Made by a program: the position numbers and the translations under genes. Of a stretch of DNA of 64,000 nucleotides, positions 34,012 to 44,157 are shown piece after piece. This DNA is from JBCDJI01 sp964351865 (GTDB lineage: Bacteria; Verrucomicrobiota; Verrucomicrobiia; Methylacidiphilales; JBCBYL01). The DNA is taken from NCBI GenBank assembly GCA_964351865.1, contig CAYGPJ010000017.1, positions 15,485 to 79,484 on the forward strand. Reading direction: 5' to 3'. Position 1 is the first letter of the stretch; every line of letters starts with the position of its first letter. Under the pieces are notes generated by a model, which did no database searches, was not told the origin of the DNA, and saw nothing but the letters and a program-made list of their open reading frames with translations.

Positions 34012-34761
34012 ATGACATCGGCATTTTTCATTCAATTCAGACGCGAACTGGGAGCTATTTTTAACTCTCCCATGGCCTACGTGATCTTCTTTTTCTTCAC
34101 CTTCATCGCTGGCTCAATCTTTTACAATAATCTGCAGTTTCTCGAACTAGGGGCTCGCGTCTCCGTGATGCAAATGTTTTTCCTGGGGGTCTGGTTCTGG
34201 ATGTGTCTGCTGATTATGATCCCGCTGGTAACGATGCGGCTGTTTTCTGATGAGTACAAAAGCGGAACGATAGAATTGTTGATGACAGCTCCCATAGGCG
34301 ACTGGGATGTCGTGTTATCGAAATTTTTCGCGGCGCTGTTTTTTTATCTGACATTGTGGGCTCCAACGGTGATTTATCTGCTGGTTTTTCAGTGGGTCAC
34401 GGGAGGGCAACTGCCGTTGAAATTAGAAAATACATTATTGTGTTACCTGTTAGTCATGTTGGTTGGTGCATTTTTTGTTTCCATCGGATTGTTTGCCTCC
34501 TCCTTGACTAAAAATCAGGCGTTGGCGGCCTTCATTACCTTTGCGCTGTTACTAGGTTTATTTTTTCTGGGTTTATTAAGCTTCAATATGAGTGAGTCAA
34601 AGTTTTCACCATTCATGAATTATATATCGTGTTACCAGCACATGCGGAGCTACCTAGACGGAGTTTTTGATACCCGTCCACTGGTCTTTTACCTGTCGGG
34701 AACTCTGTTATTTCTAGCTTTAACTCAGCGCGTGATGGCCGTGAAGAAACTGAACGCATAA
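34012..34761 (+). CDS. ABC-2 type permease (GldF-like)
   Basis: A 249-residue protein with six predicted membrane helices. The N terminus FFIQFRRELGAIFNSPMAYV and the loop MRLFSDEYKSGTIELLMTAP are the standard marks of ABC-2/GldF permeases. It starts 5 bp after the ATPase gene. The substrate of such exporters is not known. Confidence 0.92.
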   Translation: MTSAFFIQFRRELGAIFNSPMAYVIFFFFTFIAGSIFYNNLQFLELGARVSVMQMFFLGVWFWMCLLIMIPLVTMRLFSDEYKSGTIELLMTAPIGDWDVVLSKFFAALFFYLTLWAPTVIYLLVFQWVTGGQLPLKLENTLLCYLLVMLVGAFFVSIGLFASSLTKNQALAAFITFALLLGLFFLGLLSFNMSESKFSPFMNYISCYQHMRSYLDGVFDTRPLVFYLSGTLLFLALTQRVMAVKKLNA

Positions 34762-34796
34762 CTGAATATTTCACCAACCTCCGTTTCAGATTCATT

Positions 34797-36305
34797 ATGG
34801 ATAATTCTAATAAAAAAACATCAGAACCATCCCGATTTCAGTGGAAAGTAAATCACTACATCGGGCTGGCACTTATTTTCCTGATATTTTTTGCTGTAAA
34901 TTACATTTCGGGTAAGCGGTTTTTCCGGGAAAATATTTCCAGTTCAACCTACACTCAGATTACTGATCTGAGTAAAAATATTCTGCAGAATATCAAGGAA
35001 CCGGTGGAACTGATTAACTATGTTTCCGCGCAGGATGACCCGATGTCCGGCTTGATTCTTGATGATGTAAATCAATTATTGAAGGAGTATGACTACTACG
35101 GCGGTGACCAAGTTAAGATTCGGCAGATTGATCCTTATCTGCATTATGATCTCGCTAGGGAAATCGCTGATGAATTTAAAGTAGCGCTGCAGGAAAGCGT
35201 GCTGATTGTCAAAGTAGGCGAGCAAAATGCGATTTTGAATTATCGCGATCTAGCGGATATTGCCGGACAGGAGCTCTATTCTCAAACCCCGCCGCAAGTC
35301 ACTGCATTCAAAGCAGAACAACAAATCACCGCAGCCATACAGTCGCTCATTAATCCGGAACAATCAGTCATGTATTTCATCACCGGCCACGGTGAGTATG
35401 ACATTGAGGCTCCTGCGACGGACAAGCTTGGGCTCTCAAAACTGGCTACTTACATAGAGAGACAGAACATACAGGTAAAATCAGTTAATCTGATAGAAGC
35501 AGGGGGAATCCCGGATGATGCAGATCTGATCGTTATCGCGGGTCCTCAGGCGCCATATCTTGATCAGGAAATCGAAATGATTCGGGCCTATATTCGTCGT
35601 GAAGATGACCTCGCGGGTCGATTACTACTTTTTCTTGATCCTCAAACGGAAACGGGACTCGAAAATTTATTATCTGACTACGGTGTCAGCTACCGGAACG
35701 ATCTGGCACTGACGCATGTGATGATTCTGGGGCAAGTGCGCACTATGGAAGATGCTATCATCACTCGTGTCGCGGATCACCCAACGACCAAGTGGATGCA
35801 AGGACGCCAACTGAATATGGGAATCGGTAAAAGCAGGACACTGCAGATTGCTCCGACAGGTAATGCCAAGACCGCCTTTGCTGCGATTTCGTTATTGATG
35901 ACACCTGAGTCATATTGGGGAGAAACGGAACCTGGTCTGGAAAGCGTTCAGCCGACTGAAGGCGTGGATGCCAGAGGCCCATTAACGGTGGCGGTTCTTA
36001 TAGATGAAGGCAGTCTGTCCGGCGGTCAGGTCAATCTAAAGGCTGATCGCATCGTGGCTGTTGGAGGAGCCGAATTTCTCACTAACCAATCTTTGCAAGG
36101 CAATCAACTCGACCTTTTTCTTAACTTATCGAACTGGATGCTCGATAAGGAAAGCAGTCTCGGCATCTCTCCCAAAGTTCCCGAAGAATTCAACCTGACT
36201 CTAGATGACAGGCAGAAGCAAATTTTAAGTGGGACCATGGTTTTACTGGTACCACTTCTAGGGTTGCTGATGGGTTTCCTGGTTTGGCTGCGTCGCAAAA
36301 AATAG
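34797..36305 (+). CDS. GldG-like ABC-type auxiliary protein
   Basis: A 502-residue protein with one helix near the N terminus (about 23-40, IGLALIFLIFFAVNYISG), a large periplasmic region and a last helix near 478-496 followed by RRKK. The region YFITGHGEYDIEAPATDKLG and VIAGPQAPYLDQEIEMIRAY match the GldG/IFT52-like domain, a Rossmann-type fold found beside ABC-2 permeases. It is the third gene of the exporter operon, 35 bp after the permease gene. Confidence 0.87.
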   Translation: MDNSNKKTSEPSRFQWKVNHYIGLALIFLIFFAVNYISGKRFFRENISSSTYTQITDLSKNILQNIKEPVELINYVSAQDDPMSGLILDDVNQLLKEYDYYGGDQVKIRQIDPYLHYDLAREIADEFKVALQESVLIVKVGEQNAILNYRDLADIAGQELYSQTPPQVTAFKAEQQITAAIQSLINPEQSVMYFITGHGEYDIEAPATDKLGLSKLATYIERQNIQVKSVNLIEAGGIPDDADLIVIAGPQAPYLDQEIEMIRAYIRREDDLAGRLLLFLDPQTETGLENLLSDYGVSYRNDLALTHVMILGQVRTMEDAIITRVADHPTTKWMQGRQLNMGIGKSRTLQIAPTGNAKTAFAAISLLMTPESYWGETEPGLESVQPTEGVDARGPLTVAVLIDEGSLSGGQVNLKADRIVAVGGAEFLTNQSLQGNQLDLFLNLSNWMLDKESSLGISPKVPEEFNLTLDDRQKQILSGTMVLLVPLLGLLMGFLVWLRRKK

Positions 36306-36342
36306 CATTCGGTTCGACGGTTATCCCTTAATAAATGCGAAT

Positions 36343-38115
36343 ATGAATACGAAGTCACTACTTATTCTCGTTGGCATTGCATCAGCACTAGCTGTTTATC
36401 TGGGACTGTTCGGCATCGACGACCCGGGCACCCAAGAACTCAATGAACGCTCAAAGCAGATCTTTTATTTTAAGGGGGAAACGATCAATCGATTAGAACT
36501 GACAACCACCAAAACAAACGTCCTCATTACTAGGGGTAAAAATGAGCAATGGATGCTGGAAAAACCTGTTCAATACCCTGCGGATCGAAGTCTGATAGAT
36601 CGTGTCATTTCAGAGCTGGAATTTGCTCAACGGGTGGCAACATTGGACACAGAAGCATTTGAAAGCATCGAGGAATCAATGAAGCAAATGGCTCTAGTCG
36701 ACCCACGTGTCGAGTTGAGGTTCCGCAGCGATGACCATGCTTATTATTTAGCCGTTGGCAATGAAACAGCAAAAAAGGGGCATTTTTATGCTCAAATTAA
36801 AACCGGCGCACAATCAGAAGTCATTGTCATCAATCAAGCAATTGCCGATCTGCTGACCGCAGAAGACATTGAATGGCGTAGCAAACGGATTTTCGAGTTT
36901 GAAACACCCGTCGTCACCGCAATCATGCTGAAAAATGTAGGTGCTGATATAGAACTTCTCAAAGAAGCGGGTGACTGGGTAATTGCTCGTCCGTATTCCG
37001 GGCCGACTGAACCGATGTCGGTCAATTCATATATTAGTGGCATGTTATCGGCCAGAGTGGAGTCATTTGCTCAGCAGGAGGCAGTGAAGTTAGCAGAGTA
37101 CGGCTTGAATGCCCCTGCCGTTACACTTGAAATCATGTCTGGTGAAACTTCGGAAACTCTTAATATCGGCAAGCAAGTTCCCAATGAAGAAAACCTCTAT
37201 TATGCTCAGACCACTGAACGGAACGCTGTTTTTATTGTCACTGGGGAATTCGTGAGCCAGGTGAGAGGTTTGCTGACTAGAGTGAGAGATAAACGTATCA
37301 TCACACAACCGCTAAACGAAATTACTGCCATTGATATAGATCAATCTAAGGCTAAATGGAAGTTACAGCAAGGAGGGGACGGTTGGGAATTTGCATCAGA
37401 TGGTAAACCGCTGGAACGGGAACTCTTTAATCAGTTTTATGCTGCTTTGCTGGCGGTAAAAGGCACTGAATTCTTGGAAAAATCAGACGAAAACCGGGCT
37501 GCTTATGGATTGAATCAGCCTGAAATCACTTTGACGTTGAGTTCAAAAGATCCGGTTGAAGGTGAAACTGAAAAACAATATGTGGTTCGTTTATCAACAG
37601 AGCAGGATGGATGTCGTTATGTGGATTCCGACTTTGTGGATTTTCTGGTTAAAGTGCCGGTGGATTTGGTGCCAGAGTTTCCAATAAGTCGAGAGTTGTG
37701 GTTGGCGCGACGACTTCCGCTGCCGGATGCCAAAACATGGAAATCTATCACATGGCAAGTACCTCATTCTGAGCTCAGCATTCGTCGCGATGAGAACGGC
37801 AATTGGCCAGCCACATGGGAAAAGCGGAAGCTTGATATCGACTTTCTGGAGCGACAAATTCAGTTGTTGAGTTCGCTAAAAATCACTGAGCGAGTCTTGC
37901 TGGATGATGAGACAGAGCCAATCCGTAAAAGTGAATTAGGGCTGATCATTGAAACGGAAAATGATGCGTATCGTTTGTCCTTTGATATACCAAAGGATCG
38001 CAAAGTACGCCTCAAATTGAATAATGAAGAAGCAGGTTATGTTATCAACGAAGCCGACTATCAGTTGTTGGCCGTTTTCCCACTCGATCAGACTGCTACT
38101 TCGAAGGTGGATTAA
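36343..38115 (+). CDS. DUF4340 domain protein
   Basis: A 590-residue protein with an N-terminal membrane helix (SLLILVGIASALAVYLGLFG) and a periplasmic part made of repeated beta-rich units. Repeats of the type WMLEKPVQYPADRSLIDRVI and WEFASDGKPLERELFNQFY recur. This is the DUF4340 pattern, which regularly occurs next to GldG-like proteins. The function is unknown. It follows the GldG-like gene by 37 bp and probably acts with the exporter at the outer face of the inner membrane. Confidence 0.85.
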   Translation: MNTKSLLILVGIASALAVYLGLFGIDDPGTQELNERSKQIFYFKGETINRLELTTTKTNVLITRGKNEQWMLEKPVQYPADRSLIDRVISELEFAQRVATLDTEAFESIEESMKQMALVDPRVELRFRSDDHAYYLAVGNETAKKGHFYAQIKTGAQSEVIVINQAIADLLTAEDIEWRSKRIFEFETPVVTAIMLKNVGADIELLKEAGDWVIARPYSGPTEPMSVNSYISGMLSARVESFAQQEAVKLAEYGLNAPAVTLEIMSGETSETLNIGKQVPNEENLYYAQTTERNAVFIVTGEFVSQVRGLLTRVRDKRIITQPLNEITAIDIDQSKAKWKLQQGGDGWEFASDGKPLERELFNQFYAALLAVKGTEFLEKSDENRAAYGLNQPEITLTLSSKDPVEGETEKQYVVRLSTEQDGCRYVDSDFVDFLVKVPVDLVPEFPISRELWLARRLPLPDAKTWKSITWQVPHSELSIRRDENGNWPATWEKRKLDIDFLERQIQLLSSLKITERVLLDDETEPIRKSELGLIIETENDAYRLSFDIPKDRKVRLKLNNEEAGYVINEADYQLLAVFPLDQTATSKVD

Positions 38116-38176
38116 TTCCCCCTGAAGCTTAATTCCTACTTCCCCCGTTATCATTCTCTGATAGATTGCAACTGAC

Positions 38177-39187
38177 ATGGCCGAATTACCCCCAGAAGCC
38201 GCACGTAAGCGGCTAAGACCCAAGACCTATTCTGTAGGGCTCTACATTGTCGGCTTTTTTATCCTGCTGGAAATCGTCGCGCTGATGTTTATTTTCTGGA
38301 TTCGACAAGAAGTCCGACTGGATACTAAAGCTCCGATTTTGGCCTCGCAGGAGGCTCAGGAACAGTTTCTTGAATTGAATGATTCCGGAAATGCGCCAGA
38401 GATCCCTCTACCTAATCTGCCTAAGCCTGAAATCGAAGCCAGACTCGATCTTGATTTAAAAAGGATCCCTGAACTCGATATTGCCCGGCTGAATGAGGAT
38501 GCACGTAAATTCAGGCGGGAAGGGGATTTTCATCTGGCTGATGCAGCCCTGAGGCAGGCATTGGAAATAGATGCAGACAATGTTCTTTCACTGACCAATC
38601 TGGCAATGCTCGAAGAAGCTAAAGGTGACACGGCACGTGCCTTGACCGCGTGGAGAAATGTGATCAAGGCGGGAGCAAATGCGGAAGCGGGTGCTGACAC
38701 CACCATTGAACTGGCTCGGGAGCGAGCCAAAATCATCGCGGAACGGTTCCGTCTGGAAGAAGAATCCGAAGGACGGCGTACTCAACTGTCCGGCTCCCGG
38801 CGCCTGATCATGGTCGACAAGGTCATTACCGATCCTGATCCGGTTCCGAATGATCCTTTAGAATTAAAGAAAGTGTTTCATTTGAAAAAGAAAGCCGAGG
38901 CCGAAAATCTTTCAGCCAGCAAAGTTCGAATACAACTGTATTTCTATGAGCGCACTACGGAGAACCGATTGGTCCCCGCACAAATTTCAGCAAAATTTGA
39001 ATCGAATCCACCTGATTGGTCAGGCGATGAGATGACTGAAGTTCTGGTGGCTACCTACTTGAAATCGACTACAGAAGCGCAGAGTAAGCGTTACTTCGGC
39101 TATCTGATTCGTATTTATTATGGAGATGAACTGCAGGATGAGCGTGCTGAGCCCACCCGGTTACTTCGCTTGTTTCCCAAAGAGTAG
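38177..39187 (+). CDS. Membrane-anchored TPR protein
   Basis: A 336-residue protein. A basic N terminus (AARKRLRPKTYSVG) is followed by a helix at about 20-45, then an extended linker and a short TPR region at about 115-190 (FHLADAALRQALEIDADNVL, LTNLAMLEEAKGDTARALTA). The rest is beta-rich (KVRIQLYFYERTTENRL). It likely belongs to the exporter operon, 61 bp after the DUF4340 gene. No named family was recognised. Confidence 0.75.
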   Translation: MAELPPEAARKRLRPKTYSVGLYIVGFFILLEIVALMFIFWIRQEVRLDTKAPILASQEAQEQFLELNDSGNAPEIPLPNLPKPEIEARLDLDLKRIPELDIARLNEDARKFRREGDFHLADAALRQALEIDADNVLSLTNLAMLEEAKGDTARALTAWRNVIKAGANAEAGADTTIELARERAKIIAERFRLEEESEGRRTQLSGSRRLIMVDKVITDPDPVPNDPLELKKVFHLKKKAEAENLSASKVRIQLYFYERTTENRLVPAQISAKFESNPPDWSGDEMTEVLVATYLKSTTEAQSKRYFGYLIRIYYGDELQDERAEPTRLLRLFPKE

Positions 39188-39198
39188 CCAGTAATGTC

Positions 39199-39837
39199 AT
39201 GTTTGATCCCCGGGCACTCATCTCCATCTTGACGTGCTGCTGCATGTGGCATCCGATCTGGTCCGTCGAACCAAAACCGGTAGCGCCTTTGATGAACGCT
39301 TCCTCATTGAGCGACGTGGTGTTGAAAACTTCGACCTACCAAGATTATAAGATCGGAGGGGCACTCAATAGCCGTAAAGTGATGTTGCTCATTTTTCCGG
39401 GAGGGTGGGATGTTTATTCAGTCCATGCCCTAAAGGTGCTACGCAATGTTGAAGCTAGCCTCGCGCAGCAGGAGATTCAGATTATTGCGGTTTGTATGGA
39501 TTCACCACTGGAGATAAAAGGCCTACTGGAAAATCACGATATTCCTTTCGTGATCGCATCGGATACCCAGAACATCGTCGCCCGTAAACTGGATGCTCTG
39601 ACCCCACTGGATGATGCCAGGGAATCGCAGTTGCGCAGTGCAGGGATCGATGTGCGTGAATCCTCCGGCGAAGCAGGGCAGGTGGGGGGAGAAATTCCGC
39701 TCTTACGGCTTTGTGTTTTCGATCAGCAGGGAACACTGGTCGCTAGTTGGACGTCAACTGATGCGGACACGTTGATCTCTGCTGATACGGTACTGGAAAT
39801 GGCAGCACGATTGAATGTGCTGCCACCTGAATCATAA
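39199..39837 (+). CDS. Peroxiredoxin-like protein without redox cysteines
   Basis: A 212-residue protein with a probable signal sequence (ALISILTCCCMWHPIWS). The core VMLLIFPGGWDVYSVHALKV aligns with AhpC/TSA proteins, which have WCPYC at this place; here both cysteines are gone (W-D-V-Y-S). The following ALKVLRNVEASLAQQEIQII and CMDSPLEIKGLLENHDIPFV keep the peroxiredoxin pattern. A peroxidase role is therefore unlikely, and it may be a structural or binding relative. It starts 11 bp after the TPR gene. Confidence 0.7.
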   Translation: MFDPRALISILTCCCMWHPIWSVEPKPVAPLMNASSLSDVVLKTSTYQDYKIGGALNSRKVMLLIFPGGWDVYSVHALKVLRNVEASLAQQEIQIIAVCMDSPLEIKGLLENHDIPFVIASDTQNIVARKLDALTPLDDARESQLRSAGIDVRESSGEAGQVGGEIPLLRLCVFDQQGTLVASWTSTDADTLISADTVLEMAARLNVLPPES

Positions 39838-39863
39838 CCGCTTCTACAGTAAGCAAGCGGTGC

Positions 39864-40439
39864 TTAGGGAACTCTGAAGGCTTTTCCGGTAAAACCATCG
39901 TAGATGGTTTGGCCCGGACTCAGACCGCCGACACTCATCGAAAAATCCGACCATGGTGACTTGATCGTTCCTTCCTGGAGGAAGCCGTAGGGGGCCAACT
40001 CATCAGTGACGACCTCAGGTTGTTCAACAATAATCGGAGATTCTTCGACGATAATAGGACGTTCTCGTTCGACTACCACTTCACGCACAACGGGAGGGCA
40101 ATAGCTACGTGAGCTGTAGGTGCGGGTGAAGCGCGGTTTATAACCTCCAGAATGGTATACAGTTGAATGAGAAGTTAACCTGCGGTTGCTATAGCCGTCC
40201 GCAGGCAGAGTGTTCCCGATCGAGCCGCCGACGGCCGTGCCTACCAGACTACCGATCCACCAGCCATCATCGCCACCGGTGGCTTGCCCGATGGCGGCAC
40301 CCGTAGCCGCTCCAAATAATGCCCCCACAATCGTATTGGTGGGACGCCCGGAGCCTTCTTGTCCGAAGAGAGTATCACCTGCCTGCAAGGGGATTGCAGT
40401 CAGCCCGAATCCGAATAATGCTGCTATGAAAAATTTCAT
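39864..40439 (-). CDS. Secreted glycine-zipper protein
   Basis: A 191-residue exported protein with a signal peptide (MKFFIAALFGFGLTAIPLQA). Residues 35-80 form a glycine-zipper region: VGALFGAATGAAIGQATGG and WIGSLVGTAVGGSIGN. Such regions occur in outer-membrane lipoproteins of the YmgG/17-kDa type, but no lipobox is seen here. The C-terminal part has arginine/tyrosine-rich and glutamate/valine-rich stretches (EVVVERERPIIVEESPIIVE). It is convergent with the peroxiredoxin-like gene and divergent from rnpB. Confidence 0.75.
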   Translation of the reverse strand: MKFFIAALFGFGLTAIPLQAGDTLFGQEGSGRPTNTIVGALFGAATGAAIGQATGGDDGWWIGSLVGTAVGGSIGNTLPADGYSNRRLTSHSTVYHSGGYKPRFTRTYSSRSYCPPVVREVVVERERPIIVEESPIIVEQPEVVTDELAPYGFLQEGTIKSPWSDFSMSVGGLSPGQTIYDGFTGKAFRVP

Positions 40440-40519
40440 GGGTTTATGACGATGTGAATTTGCAGCAGATTCAAAAAAAGTTTCTCTTGTCGAAAGCCCG
40501 AAATGATTGAAAATAATGA

Positions 40520-40870
<351 letters not shown>

Positions 40871-40881
40871 ATTATCGATGG

Positions 40882-40916
40882 GGGAGCACTCGCAACACGG
40901 GTGCTCCCTCTTATTA
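40882..40916. terminator. Terminator after rnpB
   Basis: A perfect 8-bp stem GGGAGCAC/GTGCTCCC (40882-40889 with 40901-40908), an 11-base loop and a T-rich tail TCTTATTA. It lies 11 bp after the RNase P RNA. The tetratricopeptide gene ends at 40937 on the other strand, so the hairpin could serve both, though only the plus side has a T-rich tail. Confidence 0.75.
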
Positions 40917-40936
40917 CTGGCTACTGGCTCAATCAA

Positions 40937-42325
40937 TCAGGAACCGTAAGCGGATTCGACGCGTTCAGCAACATCCCGGTAGTGGTAGTCCACTTCATAA
41001 ATTTCTTTAAATTGCTCCAGCGCCTCTTCCTTGCGTTCGGCCTGTTCCAGTGCGAGACCCAAATTGTAGATAATCTCTTTTTTGAGGTTATCCATGGTGA
41101 GACTTTCGGATTTCGCCGTTTCAAACTGTTTGATCGCCAGATCCGCGATGTTTCGTTTCTGGTAGCAGAGTCCCAACGTATTGAGTGCTTTGATTCGGAC
41201 GTTCGGCTGATTAATGGACTGCTGCAGTTCAGGAACCGCGTCTTTGTAATTACCAGTGAGGTACAGGGCATTACCCAACTCAAAGCGTAAGCCTTTGTCG
41301 TTGGGGTAGCGCTTGACGCGATCTTTGGCGGAATCCAGTTCGTATTGGGCTTTTTCCTGAATCAGCTGTTGTAGCTCTGCTTCAAGCTGCGGTTGGGTCG
41401 CTGCGTCGGCCTGTTCCAGTTCAGCACGTTTCTGCTGGATGCCGACTTCCACTTTAACCAGCGAGAGTTTGTAGATACGTTTTTCTATTTCAGGGTCGGA
41501 ATTATTAGAGAGCTGATAGGCGTATTGATACCAGGTAACCGCGTTTTCATAGTCTTCTTTACGTTCGAGCAACTCAGCGATTTTCTTAACGGTGGCGAGA
41601 TTAGTCTGATTTTCGTTATACTTCTCGTAGAGACGCGTCAATTCCTCATCGATGGCTTCGACTGATTTGACGACGCGTTTTTCTTTTTCCAACGCCTCGG
41701 CCTCTCCGAGATTTTTTAATGATCCACGGTAATCACCGCCTTCTTCCCAGGAACCAGACTGGGATGCATGCATGGCACTGGCATCTTTCATGCCTTTCAA
41801 GGCCTCACCGTCATTAGGAGCCAGCTTAACCGCCATATCAAAAGTGCTTTGGGCCTTCTCGGGTAAGCCGTTGGATAAATAGAGCCCTCCTAAATGTTTG
41901 AGGGTAGCCAGGTTTTTAGGATCGGCATCACGTAGTGTTTCATAAGCCAGAATGGCCACCTGGGGCATTTCCAATAATAAAGCAGCTTCCGCCAGAATCG
42001 AGTTCCCGCCTTCATTAGTAGGATCTACTTCCAGAATATCCTCCGCAATCTTCATGGCTTCCTCGGGATCTTTTTTGATGGCTCCTTTGCCTTTCATCGT
42101 CATCGGGGCCACTTTCAGACCCGCCATTTTCCTGGCCATGCCGGAAGCATTCTTGAATTTGATCAATTCGTTCGCACGCAATCTGCGACGTATATCCAAG
42201 GCCGTGGGAACCTGTAGCGTCAATTGCTTATAAAGCTGTATCGCATAGTCGTAGTTTTGGCGATCGGAAGCCTCTTTTGCTTTCTGAAGTAGTTGCTGTT
42301 GGCCGGAGGTAAGCTGATCTGACAT
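40937..42325 (-). CDS. TPR-repeat protein
   Basis: A 462-residue soluble protein, almost all helical, with at least seven tetratricopeptide repeats. Examples are AILAYETLRDADPKNLATLK, YLSNGLPEKAQSTFDMAVKL and GNALYLTGNYKDAVPELQQS. The middle (about 240-340) has long charged helices. I start it at 42325 (MSDQLTSGQQQLLQKAKE); an upstream ATG would add 14 hydrophobic residues (LIFAFNLLVSFL) and is not excluded as a membrane anchor. No function can be named. Confidence 0.85.
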   Translation of the reverse strand: MSDQLTSGQQQLLQKAKEASDRQNYDYAIQLYKQLTLQVPTALDIRRRLRANELIKFKNASGMARKMAGLKVAPMTMKGKGAIKKDPEEAMKIAEDILEVDPTNEGGNSILAEAALLLEMPQVAILAYETLRDADPKNLATLKHLGGLYLSNGLPEKAQSTFDMAVKLAPNDGEALKGMKDASAMHASQSGSWEEGGDYRGSLKNLGEAEALEKEKRVVKSVEAIDEELTRLYEKYNENQTNLATVKKIAELLERKEDYENAVTWYQYAYQLSNNSDPEIEKRIYKLSLVKVEVGIQQKRAELEQADAATQPQLEAELQQLIQEKAQYELDSAKDRVKRYPNDKGLRFELGNALYLTGNYKDAVPELQQSINQPNVRIKALNTLGLCYQKRNIADLAIKQFETAKSESLTMDNLKKEIIYNLGLALEQAERKEEALEQFKEIYEVDYHYRDVAERVESAYGS

Positions 42326-42422
42326 AAGAAACGAAACTAGTAAATTAAATGCGAAGATCAATGTCAATCCACACAGAAATTCCGCTCGCTTTGATTCATG
42401 AATCGTGTTGGCTAATAAAAGT

Positions 42423-43145
42423 ATGTTTATCCTTTCATCATTATCTGCGTCTTCACTTGGCCCTGAAAATATATCGGGATTAGCAGTGGCAGGTTTATGG
42501 CTGTTGGCGTTTGTGATTGGAGGAATTCCATTTGGTTATGTCGTTGGGCGGATGAACGGGATCGACATTCGCACCCAGGGAAGCGGAAATATTGGAGCTA
42601 CCAATGTTTTCCGCGTCGTGGGCAAAGGATGGGGCATACTGGTTTTTGCGCTCGATTTCCTGAAAGCCTACCTGCCGCTTATGGCCTATCATCATCTATG
42701 GGTTAAGGGGGGCGGGGTGCCGATTGATCCTGACCTGTTTTTGCTGGTGGCTGGAGTTCTTTGTGTGCTGGGACATAATTATTCACCTTTCCTGGGCTTT
42801 AAAGGTGGCAAAGGAATGGCCACCTCTGCCGGTTTTCTGGCCGGGTTAATTCCCTGGTCATTGCTCGTTTGCTTTGTGGCGTGGCTGGTGGTTTTCCTGG
42901 TCAGCCGTTATGTCTCACTGGCGTCGATTGCCGCAGGTGTGGCACTGCCTGTGGCCACACTGATTTTTTATCCGGATCAGACATGGCTTGTTGGCGCATC
43001 TGTCTTTTTGGGTGCAATGAGTGTCTGGCGGCATCGCAGCAATATTCAGAAATTACGGGCTGGTACGGAACATCGCTTTGACCGGAAGTCCAGGACTGAT
43101 GCAACGGAAACTACCGAATCGCAGAACAAGGTAAGCGGATCATGA
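42423..43145 (+). CDS. plsY: Glycerol-3-phosphate acyltransferase PlsY
   Basis: A 240-residue membrane enzyme that moves the acyl chain from acyl-phosphate to glycerol 3-phosphate, the first step of phospholipid synthesis. The family motifs are GGIPFGYVVGR, GSGNIGATNVFRVVGK and FKGGKGMATSAG. The C-terminal tail RKSRTDATETTESQN is polar and longer than usual. A GTG six codons earlier is an alternative start. The stop overlaps the gpsA start (ATGA), so both steps of glycerophospholipid supply are translated together. Confidence 0.95.
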   Translation: MFILSSLSASSLGPENISGLAVAGLWLLAFVIGGIPFGYVVGRMNGIDIRTQGSGNIGATNVFRVVGKGWGILVFALDFLKAYLPLMAYHHLWVKGGGVPIDPDLFLLVAGVLCVLGHNYSPFLGFKGGKGMATSAGFLAGLIPWSLLVCFVAWLVVFLVSRYVSLASIAAGVALPVATLIFYPDQTWLVGASVFLGAMSVWRHRSNIQKLRAGTEHRFDRKSRTDATETTESQNKVSGS

Positions 43146-44038
43146 AAATGACGATGATTGGTGCCGGTGCCTGGGGTAATGCCGTGGGGACTGTGCTGGA
43201 GCGGAACCAACATGAGTTGACCTATTTGCATCGTGCTGACCGGGCTTGGGGTGAGGGGGCTGCGGCTCAGATGGTTTTTTTAGCCATACCATGTCAGTCG
43301 TTGCGAGAGCGGTTAATTGAGTTGGGAGCTCCGGATCCTGCGGTTCCTGTGGTCAGTTTGATCAAGGGAATTGAAGTGAATCACTTCAGTCGGGTTTCAG
43401 AAATAGTCAAAAGCGTCTGGCCGCAATCGCCGGTTGCGACCATCTCTGGCCCCAGCTTCGCGCATGAAGTACTGATGGGGGCACCGACCACCGCCGTGAT
43501 TGCCGCGGAATCGATGGAATTAGCCCAGGGGATTCAATCCGTGGTACATGAGAAATTATTTCGACTCTACACCAGTCAGGATCTGATCGGGGTTGAGTTG
43601 GGAGGAGCGCTGAAAAATGTCTATGCCATCGCCGGGGGGATGTGTCAGGGCTTAGGAATGGGCGACAATGCCATGGCGGGCCTGATGACGCGGAGTTTGG
43701 CGGAAATGTCACGTATCGCCATCAGTCTGGGTGGTCGGCAGGAAACCCTGTTTGGCTTAAGTGGTATTGGAGATCTCATGTTGACTTCATTCAGTGGAGC
43801 CAGTCGGAATCATCAGGTGGGTGAAGCCTTGGGGCGTGGCGGTGACATCGGCACCATTATGAAGAACATGAAGGGAACGGCCGAAGGGGTTCCGACGACA
43901 AAGGCGGTTTATGATTGGGTACAGAAAAATCAGCTTCGAGCTCCGATCATTCAGGAAGTCTATGCGGTGCTATACGAAAAGAAATCTCCGCGCAAAAGTG
44001 TAGAAGATCTGCTTATCAGAGAAGCTGGCGAAGAGTGA
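43142..44038 (+). CDS. gpsA: Glycerol-3-phosphate dehydrogenase [NAD(P)+]
   Basis: A 298-residue enzyme that makes glycerol 3-phosphate from dihydroxyacetone phosphate. It has the nucleotide site IGAGAWGNAVG, the lysine in LIKGIEV, GPSFAHEVLMG, the catalytic K in GGALKNVYAI and GLSGIGDLMLT with TSFSGASRNHQVG. It is a little shorter than usual between residues 35 and 45. It overlaps plsY by 4 bp. Confidence 0.96.
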   Translation: MKMTMIGAGAWGNAVGTVLERNQHELTYLHRADRAWGEGAAAQMVFLAIPCQSLRERLIELGAPDPAVPVVSLIKGIEVNHFSRVSEIVKSVWPQSPVATISGPSFAHEVLMGAPTTAVIAAESMELAQGIQSVVHEKLFRLYTSQDLIGVELGGALKNVYAIAGGMCQGLGMGDNAMAGLMTRSLAEMSRIAISLGGRQETLFGLSGIGDLMLTSFSGASRNHQVGEALGRGGDIGTIMKNMKGTAEGVPTTKAVYDWVQKNQLRAPIIQEVYAVLYEKKSPRKSVEDLLIREAGEE

Positions 44039-44157
44039 TGATTCACCAGTCCATGCGGCAAGCACCTCACTGGTGCGGATAAATATTTTAAGATATTCTC
44101 GCGCAGGGAAACATTATTGCTTTCCCCGGAAAAGAATCCAGATAGTCTACTACCCTT

